From: Chitinophagaceae bacterium
Lineage (GTDB): Bacteria; Bacteroidota; Bacteroidia; Chitinophagales; Chitinophagaceae
Direction of reading: 5' to 3'
DNA: 60,410 bases
Assembly: GCA_947504605.1 (NCBI GenBank)
Contig: CANNJE010000006.1
Span: 1-60,410 of the forward strand
Shown: positions 9,299 to 16,908 of the stretch, one piece after another
Position numbering within the stretch: position 1 is the first letter of the stretch
Layout of the letters: each line of letters begins with the position of its first letter
The notes under the pieces: generated by a model
Seen by the model: the letters and a program-made list of their open reading frames with translations, nothing else
Databases searched by the model: none
What the model was told of the DNA's origin: nothing
Program-made: the position numbers and the translations under genes

Positions 9299-10720
9299 TT
9301 AAATCGCTTCTGCCAATTCAATAGCTTTTTTTAAAGCTCCCAGTTTATTATTTACTTCCTGCAATTCGCTTTCAGGCTTACTGGCTGCTACCACACCTGC
9401 TCCAGCCTGACATATCAAAGTATTGTTTTTACTCAAAAATGTACGGATCATGATGGCATGATTGCAACTTCCGTTAAAACCTATAAAGCCAATAGCTCCC
9501 CCATAAAATCCTCTTGCAGTAGTCTCTAATTCATCTATGAGTTGCATGGCTTTATATTTAGGTGCGCCGCTTAATGTGCCTGCAGGAAAAGTGCTTCCTA
9601 AAATAACAAACGGACTTTTTTCCCTATCTACTTTGCCTTGAACCTCGCTCACCATATGGATAACATGAGAGTAAAAATGGATCTTTTTAAAACTGGTTAC
9701 TTCTACTTCAGAACAAACCCTGCTCAGGTCATTTCGTGCAAGATCAACCAGCATCACATGTTCGGCTGTTTCTTTTTTATCCTGCTCCAATGCTATTGCC
9801 AGTGCTTTATCTGTTTCATCATCGCCACTGCGTTTAAATGTTCCTGCAATAGGATGTACAATTGCTTTACCATTTTCTATGACCACTTGGCTTTCGGGTG
9901 AAGAACCCATTAATTTATAATCGCCATAATCAAAATAAAAAAGATAAGGGCTTGGGTTCACACTGCGCAAAGACCTATAAACGTTAAATTCATCCCCTGC
10001 AAAAGATTGTTCAAAACGCCTGCTCAATACTATTTGAAAAACGTCTCCCCTGTGACAAGCTTCAATACCCTTCTTCACCATATTCTTATAGGCATCATCA
10101 GTGATATTGGAAGTCTCTTCCCCTTTTACACTAAAAGGAAAAACGGGTACGTCTTTACTCCTGATAAGACTTTCCAAATCCGCAGTCCTGCTTTCCAGTC
10201 CTGCAAAATGATTTTCACATATATACAACTCATCCTTAAAATGATTAATAACTATCACATATTGATACATCCTGTAACGCATCAGCGGAACTGAGAATTC
10301 ATTCTTTTCTTCCTTCAAAACATTAAAGGAAATATTGTCAAAAAACTGCACCGCATCATAACTCGTATAACCAAATAATCCCTGTGCAATATTTACAGGC
10401 TTTACTGCCGCTTCCTCCACATTAAACCGATTCATAAAATCAGTAATTACATTTGTAAGTTGTGAAGAATGATCCAGTTTTATTTTTTCGGGATGATGGC
10501 CCGGAAGTTTAAATTCAACAGACTGGGTACTGGTAATTTCAATACCTGCAATGGCGTTGATCCCAATGATAGAAAAATTATTTTCGCCTGCATGAAAATC
10601 TGTACTCTCCAGAAGAATAGTATCCCTGAATTTATCCCGCAGCCTTAAATAAATACCCACCGGAGTAAATACATCCGCCAGTATTTTTTTGAAACTTGTA
10701 TTAAAATTTATTTTTTTCAT
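9299..10720 (-). CDS. trpE: anthranilate synthase component I
   Basis: TrpE makes anthranilate from chorismate and is the committed, feedback-inhibited enzyme of the pathway. It has 473 residues. The N-terminal LLES motif (36-39), which forms the tryptophan inhibitor site in characterised enzymes, is present, as is the NPSPYLFYFDYG segment. The C-terminal chorismate-utilising domain carries HPIAGTFKR, DLARNDLSRVC and GTLSGAPKYKAM. It is the first structural gene of the operon, and its ATG lies only 15 bases beyond the attenuator hairpin. PabB is unlikely given the context and the LLES site. Confidence 0.96.
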   Translation of the reverse strand: MKKINFNTSFKKILADVFTPVGIYLRLRDKFRDTILLESTDFHAGENNFSIIGINAIAGIEITSTQSVEFKLPGHHPEKIKLDHSSQLTNVITDFMNRFNVEEAAVKPVNIAQGLFGYTSYDAVQFFDNISFNVLKEEKNEFSVPLMRYRMYQYVIVINHFKDELYICENHFAGLESRTADLESLIRSKDVPVFPFSVKGEETSNITDDAYKNMVKKGIEACHRGDVFQIVLSRRFEQSFAGDEFNVYRSLRSVNPSPYLFYFDYGDYKLMGSSPESQVVIENGKAIVHPIAGTFKRSGDDETDKALAIALEQDKKETAEHVMLVDLARNDLSRVCSEVEVTSFKKIHFYSHVIHMVSEVQGKVDREKSPFVILGSTFPAGTLSGAPKYKAMQLIDELETTARGFYGGAIGFIGFNGSCNHAIMIRTFLSKNNTLICQAGAGVVAASKPESELQEVNNKLGALKKAIELAEAI

Positions 10721-10735
10721 TGAACATAATTAAAA

Positions 10736-10759
10736 AGCCCCGACAAATGTGTCGGGGCT
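10736..10759 (-). terminator. trp attenuator (terminator hairpin)
   Basis: On the minus strand this is a perfect 10-bp stem, AGCCCCGACA with TGTCGGGGCT around a 4-base loop, followed at once by a T-run. It sits between the leader peptide and the trpE start. It can only stop transcription before the operon, so it is an attenuator rather than an end-of-gene terminator. Part of its 5' arm (10747-10753) is complementary to an upstream segment (10791-10797). Confidence 0.9.
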
Positions 10760-10790
10760 CAATATTGTTATATATATACAAATACAGCGG

Positions 10791-10798
10791 GACACATC
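10791..10798 (-). promoter_or_regulatory. antiterminator arm of the trp leader
   Basis: The minus-strand segment GATGTGTC can pair with GACACATT in the terminator (10746-10753). This gives seven Watson-Crick pairs plus one G-U and breaks the terminator stem. It starts 2 bases after the leader peptide stop codon (10800-10802). A ribosome that finishes the leader would therefore cover it, while one stalled at the Trp codons would leave it free. The pairing is read from sequence; the mechanism is inferred. Confidence 0.7.
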
Positions 10799-10799
10799 A

Positions 10800-10853
10800 T
10801 TACCTGATTACGTGCCACCACCAATTTTTGTTATTTAAGTTGTAATTTGTCAT
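10800..10853 (-). CDS. trpL: trp operon leader peptide
   Basis: This 17-codon reading frame upstream of trpE encodes MTNYNLNNKNWWWHVIR and stops with TAA. The three consecutive TGG codons (10815-10823) are very improbable by chance directly ahead of a trp terminator hairpin. The expected function is to sense charged tRNA-Trp: stalling on TGG frees the antiterminator arm at 10791-10798, and completion lets the hairpin at 10736-10759 form. A weak promoter-like pair (CAAA at 10889-10892 for -33, and CATCTTTA at 10862-10869 for -7, both read on the minus strand) lies just upstream and would place the mRNA start only a few bases before the ATG. Confidence 0.85.
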   Translation of the reverse strand: MTNYNLNNKNWWWHVIR

Positions 10854-11252
10854 TCGGGTTGTAAAGATGGTGGAGAATTCTGATAAAACAAAAAACTTTT
10901 TATTCGTCGGGCCAAAAAGTGTGACTGTTTATAAAAAAAAACAATATCCGGTAAAAACAGGTAATTTTTATTAAAAGAGACCATAAAACACCTGCCGAAT
11001 TGACTTGAATTCGATCAATATTCAACCTAAAAAACATTAATTCTAAGTCCTTGGACAAAATATAAATAGGGCAAAATAACATACCCCATTTTACTTCAAA
11101 ATGGCGTGAAATTTGACAGGGTAAATTATGAATAACTATCAATAATATTCTTTTTGAAAGCTATATTTGAGAAAAAGGCAACCTTATTTTCAAAGACAAT
11201 TTTCTTCTTTACCCTAAATATGATTAATCATTGACTTTATAAAAAATTAATT
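10854..11252. other. 399-base intergenic region upstream of the trp leader
   Basis: The part next to the leader holds the candidate trp promoter (10862-10892, minus strand, imperfect). The minus frame open at 10900-11142 has no recognisable domain and an implausible composition, so I do not call it. The plus-strand gene at 11253 has no perfect TAnnTTTG upstream. I see no other structure. Confidence 0.4.
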
Positions 11253-11882
11253 ATGACAGTTACAATATTTGGCGCTACTGGAATGGTAGGAAAACAACTC
11301 GTTCAGCAGGCCCTCTTCATGGGTTTTACCGTAAAAGCATTTGGCAGAAATGTTTTCACCAGCCACTTTTTCGAACACGAGAATCTCCATCTTATACAAG
11401 GTGCATTATTTGACGAAAAAGAAGTTTTTAATGCCATTATGGGTAGCGATGCTGTCTTGTCTGTATTAGGCGGTTCATTAGACGGTACAGATAAAACCCG
11501 TTCGCTTGGCATGAAAAATATTGTTGAACAAATGGAAAAATCCGGAGTTAAAAGAATTATAGCTGTAGGAGGAATGGGCGTTTTAAATGCCCCGAACGAT
11601 AGCCTACTACTGGATGATGAAAATTATCCTCCACAATTTATTCCGGTAGGGGAAGAACACCTCAAAGCGTATGAACTATTAAAAGAATCTACACTAGATT
11701 GGACATTTGTTTGCCCTCCTGATTTAGTGAACGCTGATGTGACTGGTATTTTTACTACGGAAGCCAATTACCCTCCTGCAGTAAATAACTATAAAATTAA
11801 CACTGGAGATCTTGCCATGTTTATGCTAAATGAATTACAAAAAAACCAATACAACCAACAAAAAGTGGGAATTTCTAACTGA
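11253..11882 (+). CDS. NAD(P)-binding oxidoreductase, NmrA/atypical SDR type
   Basis: This single-domain Rossmann protein has 209 residues. The dinucleotide-binding loop GATGMVG is at residues 7-13 and is followed by the NAD(P) specificity region KAFGRN. DAVLSVLGG, the VKRIIAVGGMGV strand and the DWTFVCPPDL segment are typical of NAD(P)H-binding atypical short-chain dehydrogenases (BVR-B/NmrA-like). The catalytic YxxxK of classical SDRs is not evident. The substrate is unknown; relatives include flavin or quinone reductases and redox sensors. It stands alone between the divergent trp operon and a small secreted-protein gene. Confidence 0.8.
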   Translation: MTVTIFGATGMVGKQLVQQALFMGFTVKAFGRNVFTSHFFEHENLHLIQGALFDEKEVFNAIMGSDAVLSVLGGSLDGTDKTRSLGMKNIVEQMEKSGVKRIIAVGGMGVLNAPNDSLLLDDENYPPQFIPVGEEHLKAYELLKESTLDWTFVCPPDLVNADVTGIFTTEANYPPAVNNYKINTGDLAMFMLNELQKNQYNQQKVGISN

Positions 11883-11964
11883 TATAAACTGCCCACTATA
11901 TTTTAAGAGCATCTTAACTGCAATTCATTTTTATTAATGGCATCTTTGTGCAAATAATTCACGG

Positions 11965-12369
11965 TTGAAAAAACGTTTGCTATTCCTGATTATATTCTAT
12001 TCTGTTGCTACAAAAGCTCAGAAAATAGACAGTATTTATGTAAATCTGTATACAGACAGTTTAAAAAAAGGAACCTACAATTATATTAATGTTGACGGGC
12101 TTTTATCTAATGGAAAATATATACCACTGGACAGTAACCATATTATTTTCAGCAGCTCACACGGGAAATTTTATGGCAATAATTTATTTATAGAAAACAA
12201 CTCTTACAATGATGCAGTCACAATTAGTGTAAGACTGAAAGAGAATCCTGCAGTTCAAAAACAATTTATACTCTTTATCAAATCCAAAGAAGAGGAAAAA
12301 TTAAAAACTACAGAAGAATTATTGCAGGAAATGAAGCTGCAACAAAAGAAAAAAAATAAATCCATCTAA
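11965..12369 (+). CDS. small secreted hypothetical protein
   Basis: This is a 134-residue protein that I do not recognise. It opens with a cleavable signal peptide (MKKRLLFLIIFYSVATKAQ). A short beta-rich region follows (SIYVNLYTDSLKKGTYNYINVDG, then GKFYGNNLFIENN), and the tail is strongly basic and helical, with LQEMKLQQKKKNKS. The start would be TTG at 11965, with a CATCTTTG near-match to the -7 consensus just upstream. The gene ends directly before a strong hairpin terminator. It is probably periplasmic or outer-membrane associated; no function is assigned. Confidence 0.65.
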   Translation: MKKRLLFLIIFYSVATKAQKIDSIYVNLYTDSLKKGTYNYINVDGLLSNGKYIPLDSNHIIFSSSHGKFYGNNLFIENNSYNDAVTISVRLKENPAVQKQFILFIKSKEEEKLKTTEELLQEMKLQQKKKNKSI

Positions 12370-12371
12370 TA

Positions 12372-12402
12372 AAAATGCCCCGAAAATTTCGGGGCATTTT
12401 TT
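12372..12402. terminator. bidirectional intrinsic terminator
   Basis: A 14-bp repeat (AAAATGCCCCGAAA with TTTCGGGGCATTTT) has T-runs on both strands and lies between the converging ends of the small secreted-protein gene and the transaldolase-type gene. Confidence 0.88.
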
Positions 12403-12464
12403 ATATCCGTGTGGTAACTACTAATTCTTACAAATTAAAACAGTTGCCCTAAGTTAAAATCGAA

Positions 12465-13118
12465 TTATGCAAATTTCTTGGCATCTTCTAAAAACTGAGC
12501 CAACCCAATATCCGTTAATGGATGTTTCAGCAACCCAAGGATTGAAGGAAGCGGGCAAGTACAAACATCTGCACCGGCTTCAGCACAACTGATAATATGA
12601 TTGGGATTGCGGATAGACGCAGCCAAAATTTCTGTTTTGTATCCCTGGATATCAAAAATCTGGCGCAACTGGTGGATAAGGATCATTCCATCCCATCCGC
12701 TATCGTCTATACGGCCAATAAAAGGCGACACATAAGTAGCGCCAGCTTTTGCAGCTAGAATAGCCTGTCCAGCAGAAAATATCAATGTACAATTGGTACG
12801 AATACCATTATCGGTAAACCATTTAATGGCTTTGATACCATCTTTTATCATTGGTACTTTAACAACAATATTTTTGTGTAAAGCAGCCAGTATTTTCCCT
12901 TCTGCCACAATTCCGTCAAAATCAGTAGAGATCACTTCAGCACTAATATCACCGTCAACCATATCGCAAATGGTTTTATAATGCTGCATAACAGCTTCGG
13001 TTCCTTTAATACCTTCTTTTGCCATAAGCGAAGGATTGGTGGTAACTCCGTCTAAAATACCAAGATCATTGGCTTCTTTTATTTGAGCAAGATTTGCTGT
13101 GTCTATAAAAAATTTCAT
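12465..13118 (-). CDS. transaldolase / fructose-6-phosphate aldolase (TalC/MipB type)
   Basis: This small transaldolase-family TIM barrel has 217 residues. The Schiff-base lysine is Lys87 in NIVVKVPM, next to the family opening MKFFIDTANLAQIKEANDLGILDGVTTNPSL. TNCTLIFSAGQAILAAKAGATYVSPFIGRIDD follows, as in TalC and FSA. Small enzymes of this group act either as transaldolases in the pentose phosphate pathway or as fructose-6-phosphate aldolases, and sequence by eye does not separate the two. A perfect -7 element lies at 13180-13187 on the minus strand. Confidence 0.88.
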   Translation of the reverse strand: MKFFIDTANLAQIKEANDLGILDGVTTNPSLMAKEGIKGTEAVMQHYKTICDMVDGDISAEVISTDFDGIVAEGKILAALHKNIVVKVPMIKDGIKAIKWFTDNGIRTNCTLIFSAGQAILAAKAGATYVSPFIGRIDDSGWDGMILIHQLRQIFDIQGYKTEILAASIRNPNHIISCAEAGADVCTCPLPSILGLLKHPLTDIGLAQFLEDAKKFA

Positions 13119-13179
13119 AACTCTTGTTTCAACCTCAAATGGAGGCTTGCTTTTTAATTGTTAGTTAATCAAATCTCCG

Positions 13180-13187
13180 CAAAAGTA
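13180..13187 (-). promoter_or_regulatory. -7 promoter element of the transaldolase-type gene
   Basis: On the minus strand TACTTTTG is an exact match to TAnnTTTG. It would give a leader of about 57 bases before the ATG at 13118. No clear -33 TTTG is seen. Confidence 0.5.
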
Positions 13188-13292
13188 TATTATTTGAATT
13201 TCTCTAATTAAAAAAATTATACAGTAAAATGGTGCAAAACTTAAAAAAATGTGGGAAGAATAAATCAGCTTTGAGGTAGGGGCATAAAAAAT

Positions 13293-13386
13293 GGCAAGTT
13301 ACTTACATCGCACCGCTCAACCATCTACCCTTGCTACCTTCCGGTCCTGGGGGAGTTCAACAGGAGCTGGTCGTATAAGACTTGCC
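13293..13386 (-). ncRNA. ffs: signal recognition particle RNA (4.5S, small bacterial type)
   Basis: Read on the minus strand, this about 94-base RNA carries the universally conserved SRP domain IV core: CCAGGACCGGAAGGTAGCAA followed by GGGTAGATG, corresponding to the E. coli GGTCCGGAAGGAAGCAGCC region. The two ends pair perfectly (GGCAAGT with ACTTGCC), giving the closed rod of a small 4.5S RNA, and a T-run follows at 13286-13291. A perfect -7 element TATATTTG (13391-13398) places the start within a base or two of the first stem base. The RNA binds Ffh for co-translational membrane targeting. Confidence 0.93.
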
Positions 13387-13390
13387 GTTG

Positions 13391-13398
13391 CAAATATA
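13391..13398 (-). promoter_or_regulatory. -7 promoter element of the SRP RNA
   Basis: TATATTTG on the minus strand lies 4 bases before the predicted 5' end of the SRP RNA. This spacing gives an internal check on how far -7 boxes sit from transcription starts in this genome. Confidence 0.7.
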
Positions 13399-13545
13399 GG
13401 CCTTTAAACCCCATTAAATTTATGCAAACTATTTTTTTTGTAAAAAATAAAAACAATACATCATTTTTTTGCCTGGCAATAATCTGCTCTAAATAAAAAA
13501 CATATAAATTGGTTTAAAGAATTTGTAGCCTTTTAACAGATTATT

Positions 13546-14832
13546 TTAAAAACTAAACCCTGGCCTGTCTCCCCTTGAATTTATCTGGCTCACTCCTATC
13601 AACTGATCACTTCTATCCGTAAAGGATTTATAATATATAAGGATGGTATAGCTATTTTCAGTTTCCCAGTAATTTCCTTCCAAGGCAGTTATTTTACCTG
13701 CATTGCCCCTGTCTTTCAAAACATAACTGTAATTATAATATCCCTGTTTTAAAAAAGCATTGGTTTCATACACCTGCTTTTCTTCATTAAAAATCATTTT
13801 CCATTTATCTGAAATTGCATAACCGGTAAATCCGCCAAAAAGATAGATATCCTGATTTGTATAAGCAAGCCTACTAGGCGTTACAAACGAAAAATTTACT
13901 GCAGCGTAATCTCCCTGCCATAGGGGATTGATGGTTTCATATGTAGAAATATTGTACATCCCATTATAATCAGGAAAATACACATACCTGTCTGCTCTCC
14001 TGTCTCCATCTGGTTTTAGGAATATCTCGGTAGATGTTTTATTATAATTCGCTTTGGCCACCCTGTCACTTTGCAGCCTGAAACTACGAAGATCTAGCCA
14101 GCGCCATTCTTTGGTCCCCTCAAAAATGCCAATATTCTCCGAATCATATTGTAAAGTGTTACCCCTTACAAATGTGGGAAGAATATCTTTTTGCGCAATA
14201 TCCCAACGGTTATTTTGAAGTATTACAGCTTTTATCTGTTGCGCTGCACTAAAACTGTTGATATCTTTAATACTCGCAGAAAATTTTATTCTTTGATGAG
14301 TGCTAAATAACTGTGGTGTAAATGGCTGCTTTACTTCTGCACTAATATTGGCTTTTTGATCCAACACATACATTCTTTTTGTAAAAACCAATTTCGCTGT
14401 ATCTCCGTCTAAAAAAACTTTTAATAAATAATTGCCCGAACGGGTTGGTGTTGCTGAATTTCTATCAGGTAAAATAGCCTGATAATGCGTATAACGGGTA
14501 AAAGCAATAGAGGAATAACGATAATTACTTATTCTGTTTTGTGTAAATCCTTTTATATAATCAAATGGATTTAAGTTGACCGGTTGCCAGTTATAATCGC
14601 ATAAGACGTAGGTGTAATAATAATTTTTTAGACTGCCTTCCATATCATCAAACCCCAGTTGCAATTGGTCTCCGCTGTTAAGCGTATAAATGGGCAACCC
14701 CTGCTGATTGCCATATTGAAATAATTGTACCGTCTTAATATTGGGTTTATATATCATCTCTTCCTGCTGTGCAGATGTATGAAATCCATTAATCAAAAAA
14801 AGAATGATAAGACTGTAACGAATGAAACTCAT
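13546..14832 (-). CDS. type IX secretion system plug protein (DUF5103)
   Basis: This 428-residue exported protein belongs to the DUF5103 family, known as the Plug of the T9SS translocon, where it closes the SprA pore when no substrate is engaged. The sequence shows a signal peptide (MSFIRYSLIILFLINGFHTSAQ), early YGNQQGLPIYTLNSGDQLQLGFDDM, the family core YTYVLCDYNWQPVNLNPFDYIKGF, and later GNTLQYDSENIGIFEGTKEWRWLDLRSF. It should act in the periplasm at the outer membrane. Its promoter (TAAATTTG at 14867-14874, minus strand) faces that of the divergent LolC/E-like gene across only 49 bases. Confidence 0.87.
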   Translation of the reverse strand: MSFIRYSLIILFLINGFHTSAQQEEMIYKPNIKTVQLFQYGNQQGLPIYTLNSGDQLQLGFDDMEGSLKNYYYTYVLCDYNWQPVNLNPFDYIKGFTQNRISNYRYSSIAFTRYTHYQAILPDRNSATPTRSGNYLLKVFLDGDTAKLVFTKRMYVLDQKANISAEVKQPFTPQLFSTHQRIKFSASIKDINSFSAAQQIKAVILQNNRWDIAQKDILPTFVRGNTLQYDSENIGIFEGTKEWRWLDLRSFRLQSDRVAKANYNKTSTEIFLKPDGDRRADRYVYFPDYNGMYNISTYETINPLWQGDYAAVNFSFVTPSRLAYTNQDIYLFGGFTGYAISDKWKMIFNEEKQVYETNAFLKQGYYNYSYVLKDRGNAGKITALEGNYWETENSYTILIYYKSFTDRSDQLIGVSQINSRGDRPGFSF

Positions 14833-14850
14833 TTAATAGCTTATTTAATT

Positions 14851-14858
14851 TACTTTTG
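14851..14858 (+). promoter_or_regulatory. -7 promoter element of the LolC/E-like gene
   Basis: TACTTTTG is an exact TAnnTTTG match 23 bases before the TTG start. The predicted start site is near 14863, almost the same position as the minus-strand start of the plug gene. Confidence 0.55.
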
Positions 14859-14866
14859 AAAGATAC

Positions 14867-14874
14867 CAAATTTA
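14867..14874 (-). promoter_or_regulatory. -7 promoter element of the T9SS plug gene
   Basis: TAAATTTG on the minus strand is an exact TAnnTTTG match. It lies downstream (plus sense) of the opposing box at 14851-14858, so the two promoters face each other and overlap. Confidence 0.55.
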
Positions 14875-14881
14875 TGCCTTT

Positions 14882-16111
14882 TTGAATGTTTCCTTATTTA
14901 TAGCAAAACGAATAGCCGGGGTAAATAAAAATACCTTTAGCCGTTTTATTATTGGCCTTGCCATTAGTGCCACTACCCTTAGTGTGGCTGTAATGATTGT
15001 GGCGCTTAGTTTTGTTAATGGATTTCAGCAGGTAATCAGCAATAAAGTCTTCAGTTTTTGGGGACACGTGCGGGTACAGCAAAACCTTGAAGAAAAAGTT
15101 AATATTGCCGAAGAATACCCCATTACCCAAAACGATTCCATAGAAGCTTATATTAAATCCTTGCCTCAAGTTCAAACAATAGAAAAATATGCTACTAAAT
15201 CGGCGATCCTTAAATTTGAAACCGGAATAGAAAGTGTATTACTAAAAGCTGTTGACAGGGATTTTAACTTTAACCGCCTTGGGCGTTTTTTACAAAAAGG
15301 CAAATGGCTGTCATTCGCCGACAGTGGCTACAGTCAGCAAATAAACATCAGTACTTATACAGCCAAACAATTACGCATAAACGTAGGCGATAGTATGCTG
15401 GTATTTTTCTTTAGCGCTGATGGTACAAGAAGAGCCAGAAAACTTATAGTAGCGGGATTTTATAATACAGGCATTGAACGTTTTGATCAGAATTTTGCCA
15501 TTGCAGATATAAATCTAATAAGACGGTTAAACAACTGGGAACCTAATCAAATAGGCGGTTACGAAATTTTTCTAAAAGATTACCAGCAAACAGACAGTGT
15601 CAACAACCTTATCTATGAAGAGCTGCCGCAGGGATGGTATAGCAGGAGTATGAAAGAAATATATCCTGAAATCTTTGACTGGCTTGGACTTCAGGGGCAA
15701 TTAAAAAATATATTGCTCAGCATCATGATGATTATTGCTGTGGTAAATCTGATTACTTGCCTGATTATTTTAGTTTTGGAACGAACCCGCATGACAGGAA
15801 TATTAAAAGCAATTGGAGCAACAGATTGGGGTATTCAAAAAATATTTTTATACAATACCACCCTTATTGCTGTTATTGGTATTGTTACAGGAACCATTTT
15901 GGGAATTGGTATCTGTGTTTTGCAGCAACAAACGGGATTTATAAAACTTAATGAAGAAGCTTATTATATGAGCAAAGCGGAAGCAAGTATCAACTGGCTG
16001 CAGGTGGTACTGGTAGACCTTGTAACACTTGCTGTTTGTTTTGCCACTTTAATAATACCTACTCTATTAATTAAAAGAGTCAATCCGGTAAAGGCCATTC
16101 AGTTTAGATAA
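14882..16111 (+). CDS. LolC/LolE-family ABC transporter permease
   Basis: This 409-residue inner-membrane permease is of the FtsX/MacB-PCD fold. The topology is one N-terminal membrane segment (about 22-46), a large periplasmic domain (about 47-270) and three C-terminal segments (about 275-297, 325-350 and 370-398), ending in [14 protein letters not shown]. That ending and the opening FIAKRIAG are typical of lipoprotein-releasing permeases, which extract lipoproteins for delivery to the outer membrane. No ATPase gene is adjacent, so its LolD partner is elsewhere. The start is TTG at 14882, since the nearby ATG at 14886 is out of frame. Confidence 0.85.
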   Translation: MNVSLFIAKRIAGVNKNTFSRFIIGLAISATTLSVAVMIVALSFVNGFQQVISNKVFSFWGHVRVQQNLEEKVNIAEEYPITQNDSIEAYIKSLPQVQTIEKYATKSAILKFETGIESVLLKAVDRDFNFNRLGRFLQKGKWLSFADSGYSQQINISTYTAKQLRINVGDSMLVFFFSADGTRRARKLIVAGFYNTGIERFDQNFAIADINLIRRLNNWEPNQIGGYEIFLKDYQQTDSVNNLIYEELPQGWYSRSMKEIYPEIFDWLGLQGQLKNILLSIMMIIAVVNLITCLIILVLERTRMTGILKAIGATDWGIQKIFLYNTTLIAVIGIVTGTILGIGICVLQQQTGFIKLNEEAYYMSKAEASINWLQVVLVDLVTLAVCFATLIIPTLLIKRVNPVKAIQFR

Positions 16112-16149
16112 CTGATCTTCTGACTATGAACCAGTGAAGCGACTTAGAA

Positions 16150-16896
16150 CTACCTTCTTATTTCATACATGATAATACCAGCTGCTACTGCTGCATTTAA
16201 GGACTCCGCTTCCCCAAAAGATGGGATCGTAATTTTTTTGTCGGCCAATTTTATAATTGCATCACTAACCCCTTTTGATTCATTGCCTATAATAATGATT
16301 CCTTCTTTTAGTGATGAAATAGATTGTAAAGGTTCTCCGTGAAGCGTGGCGGCATAAACAGGGATCGTTTTATTTTCGGTAAGCCAAATTTCAATATCAG
16401 TATAAATAAGATTAACCCTTTGCAGACTGGCCATGGTACTTTGTACAACTTTACTGTTATACATATCAGCAGTATGAAGTGAACAAACAATATTCTTTAC
16501 CCCAAACCAGTCTGCAATCCGAATAATGGTTCCCAGGTTGCCCGGATCTTGAATATCATCCAGCACAATACTGATATTGTTTTTTACCAATGGGTTATTA
16601 TCAGCCTTTTTTTTCTCAAAAACTGCAAGTACCTGATTGGGTTTAGAGAGTGCAGATATTTTCTCAAGCTCAAAATCTTTGATGAACGCTGTTTGATGGA
16701 AATACCTGTTTTTTAACTGCTCGGGAAGCAGACTTCCCCATTCCGGCAATGCATAAATATTTTTACAGACAAATACATCCCCCTGCAAAAGCTCGTTTAC
16801 AAGCTTAGGACCTTCAGCAAAAAAAGCCCCTTCCTCATCTCGAAATTTTTTGTGCTGTAAACTTTGAATATATTTGATGGTGGCTTTGGTTAACAT
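16150..16896 (-). CDS. TrmH/SpoU-family RNA 2'-O-methyltransferase
   Basis: This SPOUT-class methyltransferase transfers methyl from SAM to a ribose 2'-OH in rRNA or tRNA. In 248 residues it has an N-terminal RNA-binding domain (FFAEGPKLVNELL) and a knotted C-terminal domain. The three motifs are clear: Asn120 and Arg126 in DPGNLGTIIRIADW, IIIGNESKGV at 201-210, and IPSFGEAESLNAAVAAGI at 224-241. The RlmB/TrmH-like subfamily fits, but the exact target base cannot be read from sequence. Its ATG lies only 12 bases from that of the divergent tamL. Confidence 0.9.
   Translation of the reverse strand: MLTKATIKYIQSLQHKKFRDEEGAFFAEGPKLVNELLQGDVFVCKNIYALPEWGSLLPEQLKNRYFHQTAFIKDFELEKISALSKPNQVLAVFEKKKADNNPLVKNNISIVLDDIQDPGNLGTIIRIADWFGVKNIVCSLHTADMYNSKVVQSTMASLQRVNLIYTDIEIWLTENKTIPVYAATLHGEPLQSISSLKEGIIIIGNESKGVSDAIIKLADKKITIPSFGEAESLNAAVAAGIIMYEIRR
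16869..16876 (+). promoter_or_regulatory. -7 promoter element of tamL, inside the SpoU gene
   Basis: TATATTTG is an exact match to TAnnTTTG and lies inside the 5' end of the opposite-strand methyltransferase gene. It predicts a start near 16881 and a leader of about 28 bases. The opposing gene has a 7-of-8 box (TATCTTTA, minus strand, 16926-16933) inside tamL. Confidence 0.5.
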
Positions 16897-16908
16897 GGCT
16901 CAATATTT

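Noticed and set aside
10900-11142. Minus-strand frame of 80 codons upstream of the trp leader
   Set aside because: No recognisable domain, an AT-driven composition and no linked gene. It overlies the likely trp promoter region.
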